From Limnohabitans sp. (GTDB taxonomy: Bacteria; Pseudomonadota; Gammaproteobacteria; Burkholderiales; Burkholderiaceae_C): DNA of 64,000 nt. Below the pieces are notes generated by a model that was not told the DNA's origin, did not search any database, and worked only from the letters and a program-made list of their open reading frames with translations. Position 1 is the first letter of the stretch. Each line of letters opens with the position of its first letter. Made by a program: the position numbers and the translations under genes. Shown one piece after another: positions 45,103-61,132 of the stretch. The stretch lies in assembly GCF_017848645.1 (NCBI RefSeq), contig NZ_JAFEIF010000006.1, positions 1 through 64,000 of the forward strand, given 5' to 3'.

Positions 45103-46178
45103 GCCGGTTCCATGCGCACCTGGGGCGACAGGTCTTGGGCAATCACGGGCATGAAGTACAGACGCGCAAAGGTGGCAGCGGCTTTGACAGCGCACACGCC
45201 TTGCTGCAATTTACCCACCACGCCGCCGCGGGCCTTGGCTTTGGCCATGGCTTGCGACAGTGCAAACAGGCGCTCCAGACCCCGGCGGAAGTCGGGGTTG
45301 TCGGTGTCAAGCGCGAGCGGGAAGACCTGCTTGGTGATCTCGGTGGTGATGCGGAACACCTGGTAGTCGTACTCACTCGAATCCAGGCCCATGGCTTCGT
45401 GCAGCATGGGGCGGGTGTGGTCGCGCACGTACATGGTGGCGTACACGGCCAGCAAGAAAAAGCGAATCCAGAGCTTGTTGCCGCCACTGAGCAACTTGGG
45501 GTTGGCGCGCATGATCAGCGCAAACGATTCGCCATGGCGAAACTCGTCGTTGCACCACAGCTCGAACCAGCGAAAGATGGGGTGAAAGCGTTTTTCGGGA
45601 TGCTTTTCGAGCTGACGGAAGATGGTGATGTAGCGGGCGTAGCCGATCTTCTCGGACAAGTAGGTCGCGTAGTAAATGTATTTGGGCTTGAAGAAGGTGT
45701 ACTTCTTCGTGCGCTTCAAGTTGCCCAGGTCGATGCCTAAGTTGAAGTCGCGCAGCGACAGGTTGATGAAGCCTGCGTGGCGCGATTCGTCGCGCGCCAA
45801 GTAGGTCATGAGCTGCTTGATGTCGGGGTTGGTGACGTTCTTGCGGATCTCGTTGTAGAGCACACAGCCGGAAAACTCCGACGTGAGGGAGCTGACCAAA
45901 AAGTCCATGAACTCCTGGCGCATCTCGGGCGACAGGCTGGCCATGCCGGCCGCCACTTCGCCCGCAAATGCCTCGTCGCGCTGGAAGTGGTCGTGGTTGT
46001 TGTCGCCCTCGTACTCGGCCATCATCCTGTCCCACTCGGCGCGCACGGGTTCGACGCTGATGCGGTCCATGGCGGCGAAGTCGGTGGTGTAAAAACGCGG
46101 GCTGATCATGTCGTCGTGCACGGCCTTTTTGTTGGCGTCTTCAGCGGTTTTGATGGTGTGGACAACGGTGGCGGTCAT
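45096..46178 (-). CDS. acsF: Mg-protoporphyrin IX monomethyl ester oxidative cyclase
   Basis: 360 residues; diiron oxygenase that forms the fifth (E) ring of the macrocycle using O2. Two ferritin-like iron-binding repeats are visible: RDESRHAGF and [10 protein letters not shown], with upstream Glu in [14 protein letters not shown]. Its presence means bacteriochlorophyll can be made aerobically; the anaerobic alternative BchE is not in this window. ATG 46178 has an SD (GGAGAA); a TTG start at 46205 is possible but less likely. Confidence 0.95.
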   Translation of the reverse strand: MTATVVHTIKTAEDANKKAVHDDMISPRFYTTDFAAMDRISVEPVRAEWDRMMAEYEGDNNHDHFQRDEAFAGEVAAGMASLSPEMRQEFMDFLVSSLTSEFSGCVLYNEIRKNVTNPDIKQLMTYLARDESRHAGFINLSLRDFNLGIDLGNLKRTKKYTFFKPKYIYYATYLSEKIGYARYITIFRQLEKHPEKRFHPIFRWFELWCNDEFRHGESFALIMRANPKLLSGGNKLWIRFFLLAVYATMYVRDHTRPMLHEAMGLDSSEYDYQVFRITTEITKQVFPLALDTDNPDFRRGLERLFALSQAMAKAKARGGVVGKLQQGVCAVKAAATFARLYFMPVIAQDLSPQVRMEPAW

Positions 46179-46207
46179 GGGGTTCTCCGGTGCAGAAAAA
46201 TTCAAGG

Positions 46208-46690
46208 TCAGGGGGCTGTTGGGCCGGCCAGTCTCAGACTGGCAAACACCGCCGCATTGCTGGGTCCAAAAGACTCCAGGTCAATGCGCTGGCCGGTGCT
46301 GGGGTCTTGCAGGGTCAGTCGGCCGTCGGTGCGGCCGATCAACAAAAAGGGGGCTTCTTTGCCCAGGCTTTCGCGCTGGCGTTCACGGGCCAATGCGCGC
46401 AAGGTGCTGCGCAAAAAGCCTTGCTCGCCAGAAAACAGGGCCACTTGCTGGCCGGTGCGGTGGTCCACCACGGCGATGTCGCCACTGGGCAGGTCGCGAA
46501 ACTGCAGGTCGCGCTGCCACTGCACGGCAGCGTCGGGTGTCCGTGGATCCAGGCCCGACCAGCGGGCCAGGCCCACGGCCACCAGCATGGCCAGCAGCAT
46601 CACGCCGATCCAGGCCATAGGCCGGTTCAGGCCCTGGGCCTGCGGCGTTTTGCGGCTGGGCTGCCAGTCGTGTTGGGGCAGGGTGTTCAT
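46208..46690 (-). CDS. puhC: Photosynthetic complex assembly protein PuhC
   Basis: 160 residues. Residues 25-45 form one membrane helix ([19 protein letters not shown]); the rest is a periplasmic domain with [19 protein letters not shown] and [13 protein letters not shown], the PuhC pattern. In Rhodobacter it promotes reaction-centre/LH1 assembly. It overlaps puhB by four bases. Confidence 0.88.
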   Translation of the reverse strand: MNTLPQHDWQPSRKTPQAQGLNRPMAWIGVMLLAMLVAVGLARWSGLDPRTPDAAVQWQRDLQFRDLPSGDIAVVDHRTGQQVALFSGEQGFLRSTLRALARERQRESLGKEAPFLLIGRTDGRLTLQDPSTGQRIDLESFGPSNAAVFASLRLAGPTAP

Positions 46691-47340
46691 GCCAGCATGC
46701 CGTGCTTGGGTGTGTGCGGCTGATGGACTGGAACGTCTCCCAAGTGCAGGCTTTGGCCCGCACGTTCGGCACGCCACAGGTTCAGCAGTTGCTCACCGAC
46801 TTGTTGGCTGTCCGGCACGCAGCGCAAAGTGGGCTGCGGTTGGGTCACATGCCAAGCGCGCTGGTGCGGCCACAGGTGGGCCCAGCCGATGCGGTCTTCG
46901 GGGTGCAAGGCCAGCGCGATGTCGCCTGTGCCCGCGCCTTGGGTCTTGAGTGATGCACCCGCGATGCGTTTGAAGGGCAGGTTGAAGGTCAGCGTGAGCA
47001 CGATGCCGATGCGCATGACCACACGCTTGTTGGTGAGGGTGTAGAGCGTGCTGCGCGCCGACATCCAGGCCGTGCCCAAGAGGAGGGCCAGGGCCAGGGC
47101 GTAGAGGCTGGCGGCCACGACCAGAGGTTTCCAATCCACCCGACCTTCAGGCGCCGTGAGGTTGATGGCCTGCACTGCGAGCATGAGCGCGAAGTACAGC
47201 GCGATCTTGCGCACATGAAACGCGTGGATGGCCAGGCGTTTCCAGTCGGGTGCGCCCTGCCAGACCACGCGCTCGCCCGGGGGCAGGGCGCTGGGCAGGC
47301 CTGGGGCGGCTTCCCACTCGTGTTCGTGGGTGGCTTTCAT
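46687..47340 (-). CDS. puhB: Photosynthetic complex assembly protein PuhB
   Basis: 217 residues. Two membrane helices near 40-65 and 75-100 are followed by a bacterial PH-like domain with YTLTNKRVVMRIGIVLTLTF and NLPFKRIAGASLK. EHEWEAAPGLPSALPPGERVV at the start is typical of PuhB, a dimeric factor that helps reaction-centre assembly. Four-base overlaps link it to puhA and puhC. Confidence 0.9.
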   Translation of the reverse strand: MKATHEHEWEAAPGLPSALPPGERVVWQGAPDWKRLAIHAFHVRKIALYFALMLAVQAINLTAPEGRVDWKPLVVAASLYALALALLLGTAWMSARSTLYTLTNKRVVMRIGIVLTLTFNLPFKRIAGASLKTQGAGTGDIALALHPEDRIGWAHLWPHQRAWHVTQPQPTLRCVPDSQQVGEQLLNLWRAERAGQSLHLGDVPVHQPHTPKHGMLA

Positions 47341-48101
47341 ATGATGGGTTCCTGACGCTCAGGGGTGGCGTACAAGGTGCCCGCGCCGTAGTAGGCGGTG
47401 ATTTTTTCTTCTTCGAGCAAGGTGATCTGCTCGTTCGATTTGGTTTGCGGCACATTCACAAACTGGTGGCCCAAAATGGCCTGCACATGGGTGCCGTCTT
47501 TTTTGATGCGCGCAAAGGTCATGGGCAGCAGCACGCGCTTGTCCGAGTTCGCCAGTTGCACTTCGGCGTAACGGAACATCATCTCCATGCGGTCAACCCA
47601 AAGGTCCACCACGGTGCCCGCCACCACCTTGTCAGCGCCCCAAACCGGCAAGCCACGCGGGTCCACGTCCTGTTTGGCCACCGAGTGGTCAGCAGCGACG
47701 CGCAGGGGCACGATTTTGGGGTGACCGTGTGGGTCTGCATCGGGAATGTCGGCGCGCATGGCCCAGGCGCCAGGGCCCACGCCTGCCAGCAGGGGGTCGC
47801 CCACGGGCTCCAGCGGTGCGCCGTTCCAGCCGTGGGTGGGCTGCGCACTGTACTCACCATCGGGTCGTGCCAAATCGGGCGACAAGTAAGTGTGGCCGTC
47901 TTGTGTCTTGAACGTCTTGGGCTCGGGCACGGGTGGCCAGCCTTCGATCTTGGGGCCGTTTTCGCGGCCCGAATCCATGGGGTAGCCCTCGCGGTGGTTT
48001 TCACGCAAGAGGTAATAAATCAGACCCGCGAAGAATGCCCAAAACATGTACAAGACGATTTGGGCCACATCGATGTACTGGGTGATTGCGCCTGTTTCCA
48101 T
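47337..48101 (-). CDS. puhA: Reaction centre H subunit
   Basis: 254 residues. One N-terminal membrane helix (IVLYMFWAFFAGLIYYLLREN), then the cytoplasmic beta-rich domain with GYPMDSGRENGP, TFKTQDGHTYLSP and VPLRVAADHSVAKQDVDPRGL, which caps the QA/QB side and shapes proton delivery. ATG 48101 (METGAITQY) is preceded by AAGGAGA. It lies 27 bases after lhaA. Confidence 0.96.
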   Translation of the reverse strand: METGAITQYIDVAQIVLYMFWAFFAGLIYYLLRENHREGYPMDSGRENGPKIEGWPPVPEPKTFKTQDGHTYLSPDLARPDGEYSAQPTHGWNGAPLEPVGDPLLAGVGPGAWAMRADIPDADPHGHPKIVPLRVAADHSVAKQDVDPRGLPVWGADKVVAGTVVDLWVDRMEMMFRYAEVQLANSDKRVLLPMTFARIKKDGTHVQAILGHQFVNVPQTKSNEQITLLEEEKITAYYGAGTLYATPERQEPII

Positions 48102-48128
48102 GGCTGTCTCCTTCAAAAAATCGGTGCA

Positions 48129-49586
48129 TCAGCCCGGCAGTTGCGCCAGGCCAAAGGGTTGGGGGGTGCTGGTTTTTTGGACCTCTGACCGTGCGGCCAA
48201 ACGGCTCGCGCGCAACATCGGGCCCAGGGCCACCAGCACAACAAACAACAAATACATTTCCAGGTGGTAAACGAAGCTGTAGGCGGTGATGGGGGTGACC
48301 AGCACCTCGCCCAAAGCGCCCGACATGGCCAGCACCGACACGCTGTCGCGCAAAGCCCCGCCCAGTGCCATGGCCGCACCCGCGCTGGTGGCTTGCACCG
48401 CCCCCCAGGTGCCGATGACCAGACCGCCCAGGTGGCCCAGGGGGCTGCCGTCCGCCGCCATGCCCATGGCCGTGACCAGCATGCCCACCGAAAACAAACC
48501 GCCGCTGAAACCGATCAGGCCCACGCCGATGCGGAACATCCAGGCCGCTTCGAGCGGGCCCGAAAAAATCACCATGGCAAAAGCGGGCAAGCCCAGCAGC
48601 ACACCCAGACTGGCCAGGCGGCAGGCGTGCATGCCGCCTGACAACCAGCGGGCTGACACGAGGAAAGCCAACAAAGCGCCACCGGCACTCAAAGCCGTGA
48701 GGGCGCTGGTGGCGCCCACGTCAAGCTTCAGGATCTCGGCCGCATAAGGCTCGAGCACGATGTCTTGCATGTTGAAGGCGAAAGTGCCCAGCGCCAGGGT
48801 CCACAAAAAGCGGCGCATTTGCGGCTGGGCGATCAGGTCCTTCCAGCTGCTGGCAAAGCCACCGGCTTCGCGGCGGCCACGCTTGGTGCCTCGCGCCTCT
48901 TGTTTCCACAACGAGGCCAAGTTCATCACCGCCACCATGACGGCGCAGCCTTGCACCAGCTGGATGAGTTTTTGCGGACTGAAGTCACTGAGGATCAGGC
49001 CGAACACCGCGCTGCTGGCGATCATGCCCACCAGCAGCATGCTGTAGAGCAAGGCCACCACGCGGGGGCGTTTGTCGTCTGTGGCCAAGTCGTGCGCCAG
49101 CGCCATGCCTGCAGTTTGTGTGACCTGGATGCCCGCGCCCACCAGCACAAAGGCCAGGCATGCGCCCAGCTGGCCTACCCACAGGTTGGCGGCCTCGGGC
49201 TCGGACAGCAGCAACAAGGCAAACGGCATGATGGACAGGCCGCCAAACAGCAGCAAGGTGCCGGTCCACATATAGGGAATGCGGCGCAGGCCCAGCGCCG
49301 AAGGGTGCGTGTCGCTGCGGTAACCGATCAAGGTGCGCAGCGGCGCAAAAACCATGGGGATGGCGACTGCCAAGGCGACCCACCAGGCTGGCACTTGCAG
49401 CTCCACGATCATGACCCGGTTGAGCGTGCCCACCAAGAGCGCTGTCACCATGCCGATCACCACCTGGAACAGCGACAGGCGCAGCAAGCGCGCCATCGGC
49501 AGCTCAGGCGAGGCCGCGTCGGCAAACGGCATGAAGCGCGTGCCGTAGGCCGTGAACCAGCGGGGCATGGGGACACGCAGTTTCAT
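48129..49586 (-). CDS. lhaA: LhaA, LH1 assembly protein (BCD family)
   Basis: 485 residues, about twelve membrane helices, paralogue of PucC. Conserved blocks: PFADAASPELPMARLLRLSLFQ, GTLNRVMIVELQVP, DIVLEPYAAEILKL and GTWGAVQATSAGAAMAL. Its place between bchM and puhA is that of lhaA in other purple bacteria, where it is needed for LH1. ATG 49586 shares ATGA with the bchM stop. Confidence 0.9.
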   Translation of the reverse strand: MKLRVPMPRWFTAYGTRFMPFADAASPELPMARLLRLSLFQVVIGMVTALLVGTLNRVMIVELQVPAWWVALAVAIPMVFAPLRTLIGYRSDTHPSALGLRRIPYMWTGTLLLFGGLSIMPFALLLLSEPEAANLWVGQLGACLAFVLVGAGIQVTQTAGMALAHDLATDDKRPRVVALLYSMLLVGMIASSAVFGLILSDFSPQKLIQLVQGCAVMVAVMNLASLWKQEARGTKRGRREAGGFASSWKDLIAQPQMRRFLWTLALGTFAFNMQDIVLEPYAAEILKLDVGATSALTALSAGGALLAFLVSARWLSGGMHACRLASLGVLLGLPAFAMVIFSGPLEAAWMFRIGVGLIGFSGGLFSVGMLVTAMGMAADGSPLGHLGGLVIGTWGAVQATSAGAAMALGGALRDSVSVLAMSGALGEVLVTPITAYSFVYHLEMYLLFVVLVALGPMLRASRLAARSEVQKTSTPQPFGLAQLPG

Positions 49587-50290
49587 GAGCGGGTCCACTC
49601 CCAGGCTTGTGAGGTGTAGAAGCCGCTGGCCACGCGCTGCATGCGCGCGCCTTGCCAGCCCTGCAAATCCAGGCGGTTTTGCATGCGCTGCAGCAAATCA
49701 GCGTGCGCCACGGGTGACAAAGACGGTGAGCGGTCGCTGCGCGGAAACAGGCGGCCCGCGCTGTGCATCAGGGCCAAGAGGGGTGTGCGCGGCGCAAACG
49801 TGAAGGCCATGGAGCCGCGGGTGCGCTGGGCCAAACCGGCCAGCGCTTCGGCGATTTGGTCGCTGTCGTAGTGGATCAGCGAGTCCATGCACACCACATG
49901 GTCGAAGTGGCCCAAGTCGGGGCTGAGCATGTCGCCTGACATGAATTCCACCGAGCCGGGCATCGTCGGGTGTTCGGCCGCCATGCGTTCGGCAGCCAGC
50001 TTGACCAAGGTGGGTGACAAATCAATTGCCACCACTTCGGCCCCGCGCAGGGCTGCCTGCAGGGCCAGCGCGCCGGTACCGCAACCGGCGTCCAGCACGC
50101 GCAGGCCGCGCAGGTCTTGAGGCAGCCACGACAGCAGGGTTTCGCGCATGGTGTCTCGTCCGGCTCGCACCGTGGCGCGGATGCGGCCCACCGGCTCGTT
50201 CGAGGTCAGGCGGGCCCAGGCATCGGCCGCCGTGCGGTCAAAGTAGTGCTCGATCTGGCTGCGGCGTTGTTCGTAGGCGGTGGTATTCAT
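49583..50290 (-). CDS. bchM: Mg-protoporphyrin IX O-methyltransferase
   Basis: 235 residues; transfers a methyl group from SAM to the 13-propionate of Mg-protoporphyrin. SAM motif VLDAGCGTGALALQAA near residue 65, then VVAIDLSPTLVKLAAERM and FDHVVCMDSLIHY. It acts between BchH (Mg-chelatase) and AcsF (cyclase), both in the same operon. It lies 33 bases after bchL. Confidence 0.94.
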   Translation of the reverse strand: MNTTAYEQRRSQIEHYFDRTAADAWARLTSNEPVGRIRATVRAGRDTMRETLLSWLPQDLRGLRVLDAGCGTGALALQAALRGAEVVAIDLSPTLVKLAAERMAAEHPTMPGSVEFMSGDMLSPDLGHFDHVVCMDSLIHYDSDQIAEALAGLAQRTRGSMAFTFAPRTPLLALMHSAGRLFPRSDRSPSLSPVAHADLLQRMQNRLDLQGWQGARMQRVASGFYTSQAWEWTRS

Positions 50291-50323
50291 GGCGTGCTTT
50301 CTGTGCGAGTTTTGGCGTGCGGA

Positions 50324-55036
<4,713 letters not shown>

Positions 55037-55062
<26 letters not shown>

Positions 55063-56686
55063 CGTAGAGCGTCTCCACGGTGATGGTCGCCACGCCCTGG
55101 TCTTGGGCAAATCGCTCGGTGTTGCGGCGCGCTTTGCCCCGCACAAAGAACGGGATCTTGCCCAGCTCCTTTTCGGCTTCGGGGCTCCAGGTGGCCTGGT
55201 TCGAGGCGGCTTGGGCGGGGACAGCGACCTTTTGAACGCTGTCGGTGGTCAGGGTGTTGGTGGGTGCGGGTGCCGTTGGTAAAGCAACTGCTGCAACGGG
55301 TGTTGCGACGGGTGCACTGACCGGCGCAGCGACAATTGGAGCCACGTTCTCCGCCGCAGGCCGCGTGCTGCCCAGATGCGAGGGCGCGGCACCGGCGTGG
55401 AACTCGAAGTCTTCGCGGAACATGCCGATCAGGTGTTCTTCCAGGCCCATCATCAGCGGGTGCACCCAGGTGTCGAATAGCACGTTCGCGCCTTCAAAAC
55501 CCATTTGCGGCGCGTAGCGGGCCGGGAAGTCCTGCACGTGCACCGGGGCTGAAATCACCGCGCAGGGGATGCCCTGGCGCTTGGCGATGTGGCGCTCCAT
55601 TTGGGTGCCCAAGATCAGCTCGGGTTGCAGCGCGTTGATCTGGGTTTCGACTTCGAGGTAGTCGTCGGTGATCAGGGCTTCGACGCCGTAGCGTTTGGCA
55701 CAGTCGCGCACTTCGCGGGCAAATTCGCGGCTGTAAGTGCCCAGGCCCACCACCTCAAAGCCCATCTCTTGGCTGGCGATACGGGCGGCGGCCACCACGT
55801 GGGTGGCGTCGCCAAAAATGTAGACGCGCTTGCCGGTCAGGTAGGTCGAGTCGACCGACTTGGCGTACCAGTGGGCGTGCGCGTTGCTGGGGTCTTGTGC
55901 GGGCTGGGGCAGGCCGGTCAGCGAGCAGACTTCGGCGATGAAGTCGCGCGTGGCGTGGCTGCCCAGGGGCACGGTCTTGGTGTAAGGCTGGTCGAACTGG
56001 CGCTGCAACCACTGCGCAGCGGCCAGGCCAATTTCAGGGTAGAGCACCACGTTGAAGTCGGCCTCGGCCAGCTTTTGCACATCGGCCACGCTCGCGCTCA
56101 GGGGCGCGACCACGGCGACATCCACACCGAGTTGGTTGAGCAGTTGGGTGATTTCCTTGACGTCGTCGCGGTGGCGAAAACCCAGGGCGCTCGGGCCCAA
56201 GATGTTGCAGGTGGGGCGTGCTTTTGAGGGCTTTTCAGCGGCGGGCTTGTGCACCAAGTGGCGGCAAAGTTGGTAAAAGGTTTCGCTCGCGCCCCAGTTT
56301 TCCTTACGCTGGTAGGACGGCAGCTCCAGCGCCACCACGGGAATGGTCAGCTTCAGGGCTTGGGCCAAACCGCCGGGGTCGTCCTGAATCAGCTCGGCCG
56401 TGCAGGACGAACCCACCAACATGGCAGCCGGGTTGAAGCGCGCCATGGCTTGGCGGGCAGCGTCTTTGAAGAGTTCGGCCGTGTCGCCACCCAGATCACG
56501 CGCTTGGAAGGTGGTGTAAGTGACGGGCGGGCGGCGCGGCAGGCGCTCGATCATGGTGAACAGCAGGTCGGCGTAGGTGTCGCCTTGGGGGGCGTGCAGC
56601 ACGTAGTGCACGTCCGTCATGGCGGTGGCCACGCGCATCGCGCCCACATGGGGCGGTCCTTCGTAAGTCCAGAGCGTCAGTTGCAT
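55037..56686 (-). CDS. bchB: Light-independent protochlorophyllide reductase subunit B
   Basis: 549 residues, NifK-like. It starts [19 protein letters not shown] as in all BchB/ChlB and keeps [16 protein letters not shown]. The C-terminal PCP-reductase helical domain ([23 protein letters not shown]) is joined to the body by a linker of about 65 residues very rich in Ala, Pro and Val (residues 425-490). With BchN and BchL it reduces protochlorophyllide in the dark. Confidence 0.95.
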
Positions 56687-56701
56687 GGGGTGTTCCTGCG
56701 C

Positions 56702-58482
<1,781 letters not shown>

Positions 58483-58516
58483 GGGGGACCTTGTGAGTGC
58501 GGGGGGCTTGGCTTTG

Positions 58517-58545
58517 AATGTAAGTCTGGACATACAGTGTGTCAA
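58517..58545 (-). promoter_or_regulatory. Putative promoter of the bchF operon
   Basis: On the minus strand, -35 TTGACA (58545-58540) and -10 TACATT (58522-58517) are separated by 17 bases. Both elements lie within PpsR palindromes. Confidence 0.6.
58519..58536. promoter_or_regulatory. PpsR/CrtJ operator A, bchF-aerR intergenic region
   Basis: TGT-N12-ACA, TGTAAGTCTGGACATACA. It covers the -10 region of the bchF promoter. It is less close to the TGTCAA core than the neighbouring site. Confidence 0.6.
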
Positions 58546-58557
58546 CACAAATTGACA
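58540..58557. promoter_or_regulatory. PpsR/CrtJ operator B, bchF-aerR intergenic region
   Basis: TGT-N12-ACA, TGTCAACACAAATTGACA, perfect consensus. It covers the bchF -35 and is two helical turns (21 bases) from operator A, so one PpsR tetramer could bridge both. It may also affect aerR on the other strand. Confidence 0.85.
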
Positions 58558-58732
58558 TATATTTGTTTTGTCAGGGTTTACACTAGATACAGGACCTCAA
58601 AATCGAATCACACTAGGACCTGTGTTCTGTGGGGGCTTTCACCGGGTCTCACATCGCGCACTTCTTGCGACGAGCACTCCGACGCCCCGGAGCCTGCCGC
58701 TGGTGTATCCCTCCTGATGATCGGTGCTTGTC

Positions 58733-59539
58733 ATGGCGCAATTCAATTTAGAAACCGCACAGTCCCCGCCCTTGGTCGAGGGTTCTCGGCATGCCTTGCC
58801 CGAAGCCTTGCGCCAAGGTGCGCCGGTTGGGCCACGCTTGGTCGGGGGCACCAGTTTCACTGGCAAATCGGCCATCGACCTGGCCCAAATCCAGATCCTG
58901 GCGCAAGCCTGTCTGCAGGGGCTGGACGCGGCACGGCAAGTGGTGTTTGGCTGGCAGCGCCAGGGCCAATCTTTGGAAGACATCTATATGCAAGGCATCA
59001 CGCCTTGCGCCCGTTTGCTGGGTGACTGGTGGTGCGCCGACCGCCTCGATTTCGCCATGACCACCATCGCATCGGCCCACTTGCAGCAGCTGCTGCACGA
59101 CTTCAGCAGCGAGTTCTTGCAGGAAACGCCCACGCAGCGCCAGCCCTGGAGCCTGCTCTTGTTGACCGAACCGGGGGCTCAGCACAGCATGGGTTTGTTC
59201 ATGCTGAGCGAATTCTTCAAGCGCGCCGGCTGGCTCGTGACCGTGGGTGTGCCGCAGGATGTGACCGAGTTCAAACGCCTGTTCCAGTCGGACTGGTTTG
59301 ACGCGGTGGGCATTTCGGTGAGCAGCGACCGCCACCTGGACACCCTGGCGGCTTTGCTGCCCAAGCTGCGCGAGGGCTCGGACAATCTGGGGCTTCACGT
59401 GTTTGTGGGCGGCCCCATGGCCTTTGTCGCGCCCGAACGCCTGCAGGGCCTGGCCGCCGAGGTGCTGGCCGAAGACGCGCCTGCCACCGTGGCGCGCATC
59501 ACCCAAGCCATGCCGGGCGCAGCGGCTCGATCGCGCTGA
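58733..59539 (+). CDS. aerR: AerR/PpaA-type cobalamin-binding antirepressor
   Basis: 268 residues. An N-terminal helical segment is followed by a B12-binding (SCHIC-type) domain with EPGAQHSMGLFMLSEFFKR, where His151 in the HxxG motif is the likely cobalamin ligand, then AVGISVSSDRHLDTLA and VFVGGPMAF. AerR modulates PpsR/CrtJ binding in a light- and B12-dependent way in Rhodobacter. It lies directly before ppsR, the usual order. ATG 58733 is preferred over a GTG at 58724. Confidence 0.88.
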   Translation: MAQFNLETAQSPPLVEGSRHALPEALRQGAPVGPRLVGGTSFTGKSAIDLAQIQILAQACLQGLDAARQVVFGWQRQGQSLEDIYMQGITPCARLLGDWWCADRLDFAMTTIASAHLQQLLHDFSSEFLQETPTQRQPWSLLLLTEPGAQHSMGLFMLSEFFKRAGWLVTVGVPQDVTEFKRLFQSDWFDAVGISVSSDRHLDTLAALLPKLREGSDNLGLHVFVGGPMAFVAPERLQGLAAEVLAEDAPATVARITQAMPGAAARSR

Positions 59540-59549
59540 TATGGCCTGT

Positions 59550-59567
59550 TGTGTACGTTTCTTAACA
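59550..59567. promoter_or_regulatory. Candidate PpsR site before ppsR
   Basis: TGT-N12-ACA, TGTGTACGTTTCTTAACA. The outer triplets fit but the inner half-sites do not form a good palindrome. It could allow autoregulation of ppsR. Confidence 0.35.
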
Positions 59568-59670
59568 TTCAAACCGCAAGGCCATCCGTTTTTGCTGATA
59601 TATCAGCCTATACTTGTATGACAAATTCAAGTGTCAACTTCCTGATGCTCAAACCCGTTTGGTTTACAAC

Positions 59671-61059
59671 ATGAAGCTCCCCTCTCTGGACCCCTCCACT
59701 TTTTCCCAATTGTTGGGTGTGGTGTCTGATGTCACCTTGGTCATGGACCCGCAGGGGGTGATCGAGGACGTGTCGACCGGGCGTGACACCCTGGCCGCTT
59801 TGGGCTGCCAGAGTTGGGTGGGCCGCCGCTGGATCGACACCGTGACCAGCGAAAGCCGCAGCAAGATCCAGGAAATGCTGTCCTCGCAAGGTGCCCCCGA
59901 TGTGATGCGCTGGCGGCATGTGAACCACCTCTCGCCAGTGGGCACCGAGGTCGCTATTCAATATGTGGTGTTGCCCCTGGGCGGCGGCAAGCTGCTGGCC
60001 ATGGGCCGTGATCTGGAAAGCCTGGCCGAGTTGCAGCGCCGCTTGGTCGAAACCCAGCAGTCCATGGAGCGCGACTATTTGCGCCTGCGCCACATCGAGG
60101 CCCGCTACCGCGTGCTGTTTGACACCTCCTCCGAGGCGGTTTTGATGGTGGACGCCAGCACCCAGCGCGTGCTGGAGGCCAATGTGGGCGCGCAGTCCTT
60201 GCTCAAAGACGCCGGCAAACGCCTGGTGGGCCGCGATGTGCGTGAATGTTTTGAAGGCGAAAGCCAAGGCGAAGTGCAGTCCTTGCTGCGCACGGCACTG
60301 GCCACGGGCCGCATCGAGATGTGCGCGGCCCGCGTGGCCGGCTTGCCCTCGGCCTGGACGGTGTCGGCCACGGTGTTCCGCCAGGAGGGCGGGGCGCAGT
60401 TTCTGGTGCGCCTGGTCACCCGCGAGGCGGCGACTGCGCCTTTGCACGATGTGGGTTCTTCAGCCGCTTTGAGCGAGGCCATGGAGCGCTTCCCGGATGG
60501 CTGGCTGTTGACCGATACCTCGGGCTTGATCAAAAGCGTGAACGAAGAGGGCATGGCTTTGCTGGGCCTGACGGCCTCGTCCCAAGTGGTGGGCCAAAGC
60601 CTGGAGCGCTGGCTCTTGCGCGGTGCGGTGGACTGGGGGGTGCTCAACACCAGCTTGCGCCAGCAATTGCCGGTGCGCAATTTCGCCACCGAAGTGCGTA
60701 CCCTGTCGGGCATGACCTTGCCGGTCGAGGTGTCGGCCGTGTGCCTGGCGCGCCCCGAGCCGATGTACGCCTTTTTTGTGCGCGACATGGACCGCCGTTT
60801 GCAAGGCGGGGCCTCGGTGGCGCAAAGCCAGAGCAACCCGTTTGCCGACCTGTCGCAGTTGGTGGGGCGTCGCCCGATCAAGGACATTGTGGGCGAGACG
60901 GTGGACACCATCGAGCGCCTGTGCATCGAAGCGGCCCTGGAGCTGACCCACAACAACCGCGCCTCGGCGGCGGAAATGCTGGGTTTGTCGCGTCAGAGCC
61001 TGTACGTTAAGCTGCGCCGCTTTGGCATGGTGGCCGAGGCCGAAGCCGACGCGCCTTGA
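59671..61059 (+). CDS. ppsR: Photosynthesis repressor PpsR/CrtJ
   Basis: 462 residues from ATG 59671. Three PAS-type regions are linked by a Q-linker helix (LAELQRRLVETQQSMERDYLRLRHI, about 118-143). The C-terminal Fis-type HTH reads NNRASAAEMLGLSRQSLYVKLRRF. Cys418 lies just before the HTH, as the redox cysteine does in CrtJ, but there is no cysteine near residue 250 for the reported disulphide (others are at 46, 192, 218 and 358). It represses bch, crt and puc promoters at TGT-N12-ACA, seven good copies of which are in this window. Confidence 0.93.
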   Translation: MKLPSLDPSTFSQLLGVVSDVTLVMDPQGVIEDVSTGRDTLAALGCQSWVGRRWIDTVTSESRSKIQEMLSSQGAPDVMRWRHVNHLSPVGTEVAIQYVVLPLGGGKLLAMGRDLESLAELQRRLVETQQSMERDYLRLRHIEARYRVLFDTSSEAVLMVDASTQRVLEANVGAQSLLKDAGKRLVGRDVRECFEGESQGEVQSLLRTALATGRIEMCAARVAGLPSAWTVSATVFRQEGGAQFLVRLVTREAATAPLHDVGSSAALSEAMERFPDGWLLTDTSGLIKSVNEEGMALLGLTASSQVVGQSLERWLLRGAVDWGVLNTSLRQQLPVRNFATEVRTLSGMTLPVEVSAVCLARPEPMYAFFVRDMDRRLQGGASVAQSQSNPFADLSQLVGRRPIKDIVGETVDTIERLCIEAALELTHNNRASAAEMLGLSRQSLYVKLRRFGMVAEAEADAP

Positions 61060-61063
61060 GGGC

Positions 61064-61081
61064 TGTCATGCTGAATTGACA
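61064..61081. promoter_or_regulatory. PpsR/CrtJ operator A before bchG
   Basis: TGT-N12-ACA, TGTCATGCTGAATTGACA, five bases after the ppsR stop. Confidence 0.8.
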
Positions 61082-61086
61082 TTAAG

Positions 61087-61104
61087 TGTCAATCCCAGTT
61101 GACA
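61087..61104. promoter_or_regulatory. PpsR/CrtJ operator B before bchG
   Basis: TGT-N12-ACA, TGTCAATCCCAGTTGACA, perfect consensus, 23 bases from operator A. The stretch joining the two, TTGACA-TTAAG-TGTCAA, is itself a palindrome. Confidence 0.87.
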
Positions 61105-61132
61105 TTTCAAAAACTCTCTTCACAATGGGGGC

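Noticed and set aside
42592..45366. A 924-codon open frame antisense to crtB, crtI and puhE
   Set aside because: Composition is typical of a reverse-strand shadow, and it spans three real genes with clear motifs on the other strand.
58569..58582. TGT-N8-ACA near the aerR leader as a third PpsR site
   Set aside because: Spacing is eight bases; only one N12 pair of sites in this region fits the consensus.
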